From Hyphomicrobium_A sp963745205 (GTDB lineage: Bacteria > Pseudomonadota > Alphaproteobacteria > Rhizobiales > Hyphomicrobiaceae), in NCBI GenBank assembly GCA_963745205.1, contig CAVUWX010000016.1, positions 86,085 to 150,084 of the forward strand: DNA of 64,000 nucleotides. Reading direction: 5' to 3'. Within the stretch, counting starts at the first letter, position 1; each line of letters opens with the position of its first letter. The notes beneath the pieces were generated by a model, which saw nothing but the letters and a program-made list of their open reading frames with translations, was not told the origin of the DNA and made no database searches. Position numbers and translations under genes: made by a program. Positions 61,900 through 64,000 of the stretch are shown here, piece after piece.

Positions 61900-64000
61900 T
61901 CACTGAAGTGGCGCTAGCGCGCCCACGGGCACGTACCCGAGCTTTTACCTCACGAGCGATCACGGCCCAATCCTCCAGCTGCTGCACGACGCGTACTTGA
62001 GTGCCAGCGGGCTGAGCGGCCGCGTCGGCCTGGTGCATCATTGGTGGCTGCTCGCGAACACGCTCTGGTCGGATGAGGACGTGCGTGGGGGTCTTGGGGA
62101 TGTCGGCTCGGCCATCGCGGAGGCTTCGGCTTGATGACAGCGGCAACCCGCACTCCCAGGGGGAAGTCATCGGCGATGGTGTTGTGCGGCTGCTGGCGCT
62201 CCCCAAACACGCGCTGGCTGATCTCCGGGACCTGGTCGTAGACGTGAGCCGCGAGCTTGGAGAGGGTAACCTCCTCATCTCCGCTGCCTTCGGGTATCGT
62301 CAGCTCCTCAAGGATCGCGTAGGTGAGCAGCCCATGGCCCTGATAGCCCTCGAAGGCTGGGCTGCTCGTCGCCGTGATCACGCTGCGGCCCGTTGCATGC
62401 TGCAGCCGGTCGATCGCCGTCTCTTGCTCGACGTCACCCCAGGGCAGCGGAGCTCTCGCAGGTATCGAGGATGAGGATGCTCTTCTGAGCCGGGATCTTG
62501 GCCAGCCACTTCTGCAACATGTCCTGGCTGATGCCGCCACTCATCACCGTCTGCCCGCCCTCGAACTGCAGATCCTGCGGCAGGAAGTAGTAGGTGCCTG
62601 CAATGCTGCGTCCATGACCGGCGACATAGAGCACGAACACGTCGGCAGGCTTGACCTCACCCTGCAGCCTATCGATGGCCGCCTCGATGCCTTTGGCGGT
62701 GGCATCCTTGTCCAGAAGAGGGACCACCTTGGGCTCCCCATAGAGACCGCGAGCCACAGACTTCAAGGTATCGCCCACGGTTTGGCATCGTTTGCCGCGT
62801 ATTTCAGGTGCCATTCGGATTTGGCATAGTCGCTGACGCCAATCGCCAGAACGTACATGTGCGGACGATCTTCGGTCGTCACGCCGAACTTGTCGATCTC
62901 GATGCGGTAGGGCTCGGTCGCGAGCAGACCCGCACCATTGTAGGCGGTGATCTCGATGACGTTCTTCTTCGTGGGATCAGGCGCAGGGTTTGCGTCGCAA
63001 TCCGGTAGCCGCCAGGCGTCGTGGCGCCTGCGGCTCGGAGGCGCTAAGCTCGCCCTGCGTCACGCCATTGACCCGCCAGACGACCTTCTCGCCGATGCCG
63101 CCGCCGGTGTCCGTAAGGCGGATGGTGACCCTGGCGCTGTCGTTGATCAGTTCCGTCTTCTCAGGCGGCTGCTCGATCTGCGGCGCCGGACCAGAATCGA
63201 GGATCTTCTCCAGATTGAGCTTCGAGGCAGCATCGGCGTACTTGCCGTCAGGATCACCCTTCAGAAGCTGCTCGACCAGATCAGGGCGGTAGAGGTGGTC
63301 GTAGAATTACAGAACCGAAAGGCGCCAAGCCACGAACGACACTTAAGGCCTGCGGTCCTTTCGTAGAAGCCACAAAGAAACCTTTGGGCGTAATGGTCAG
63401 CCACTCACCGTCCCGCTCTCCGATCATGCTAGCCAGCAGCTCACCGGTTTGGACGTTCCACATCCTCACCGTCGTATCCCAGCTGCCTGAGAGCGCGCGG
63501 GTGCCGTCGGGCGAGAAAGCGACCGAGGTGACCCTGTCCGCGTGGCCTTCAAAGGTGCGAATTAGCTGTCCGGTCGTCGAGTCCCACAGCTTCACGGTCC
63601 TGTCGGAGCCGCCAGCGCGCGAGCGCCATCGCGGGAGAACGCGATCGAGGTGACCCCCCTTTGAGCCCTCCTCAAACGAGCGCGAGAGACGTCCTGTGGC
63701 AGCGTTCCAGAGCTTGAGAGCGTCCCGAGCCCCCCGACAGCACGCGGGCGCCATGGGCGAGAACGTGAGCGAGGTGACGCCCTTAAGAATCCCCCTTCGA
63801 AAGAGCGCAAGAGGTGACTGTTGGGCAGCGTCCCACAGCTTGATGTGATCCTGGCACCCGCAGATCACGCGGGCGCCATGAGGGCGAGAACGCGATCGAG
63901 GTGGCAGTACTCGAGGTCCCCTCGAACGAGCGCAAGAGGTGTCCTGTGGCGGCGTCCCGCAGCTTGAAAGTTTCGTCCCAGCCCCCTGACAGCACGCGGG
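61900..64000 (-). pseudogene. WD40-caspase protein, copy 2, frameshifted and cut by the window end
   Basis: Reads as copy 1 shifted by about 3590 bp: stop TGA 61900-61902 after GYVPVGALAPLQ; caspase His (YVAGHGRSIAG) and Cys (LILDTCESS) near 62620 and 62470; Ig-like linker near 62890-63230; last WD40 unit ending GERDGEWLTITPKGFFVAS at 63380; further, more divergent WD40 units to the window end. Caspase DNA is almost identical to copy 1, but the WD40 part is less alike and indels fall at different places (e.g. near 62460, 62785, 62985, 63605). The 5' end lies beyond the window. Confidence 0.8.

Overview
The window is high-GC DNA from an alphaproteobacterium, most likely of the order Hyphomicrobiales (Rhizobiales); the genus cannot be fixed from sequence alone. 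Evidence: the gene orders yfgM-bamB-der-(panB), prfB-mrcA-amiC-rne and aroQ-accB-accC-aat, an RNase E whose S1 domain is split by a long acidic insertion, a type II AroQ, and Rhizobiales-style small secreted proteins.

Layout. 1-5 kb: the end of a FetB-type permease, several small exported proteins, a cold-shock gene that reads in frame into a secreted protein, rlmJ and holC. 5-10 kb: der, bamB and a YfgM-like protein, then panB. 10-17 kb: a large L,D-transpeptidase; MOSC and NnrU genes; a three-gene methyltransferase operon (RlmI-like, TrmH-like with a frameshift, and a PRMT-like enzyme). 17-27 kb: a Tat-exported guanine-deaminase-like gene (frameshifted), prfB with a programmed +1 frameshift, mrcA, amiC and rne. 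27-35 kb: a Spy-like protein, an aminotransferase, a BepA-like M48 protease, a DsbA-family protein and aroQ-accB-accC-aat. 35-50 kb: terminators and palindromes, an ArsR/SRPBCC pair, guaA, a second divergent Aat homologue, tspO coupled to a methyltransferase/ATP-grasp fusion, an RsmB-like enzyme, guaB and many small proteins. 50-57 kb: a frameshifted second L,D-transpeptidase, a cNMP-binding/MgtE fusion, rlmE, ppx/gppA and an M15 peptidase. From 57.4 kb: tRNA-Gln(TTG), a truncated trypsin-like protease, and two tandem copies (period about 3.59 kb) of an exported WD40-caspase-SH3 protein, the second running off the window.

Functions cluster in envelope and peptidoglycan work (PBP1A, AmiC, two L,D-transpeptidases, BamB, BepA-like protease, M15 peptidase) and RNA/translation work (RlmJ, TrmH-like, RlmI-like, RsmB-like, RlmE, RNase E, RF2, two Aat-type transferases). 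Purine (guaA, guaB), fatty acid (accB, accC), shikimate (aroQ) and pantothenate (panB) genes are also present. The most island-like part is the tRNA-adjacent protease/caspase block. Single-base disruptions occur in three genes of the first 57 kb and at many sites in the last 5 kb, so sequence error and true decay must be separated before the broken genes are interpreted.
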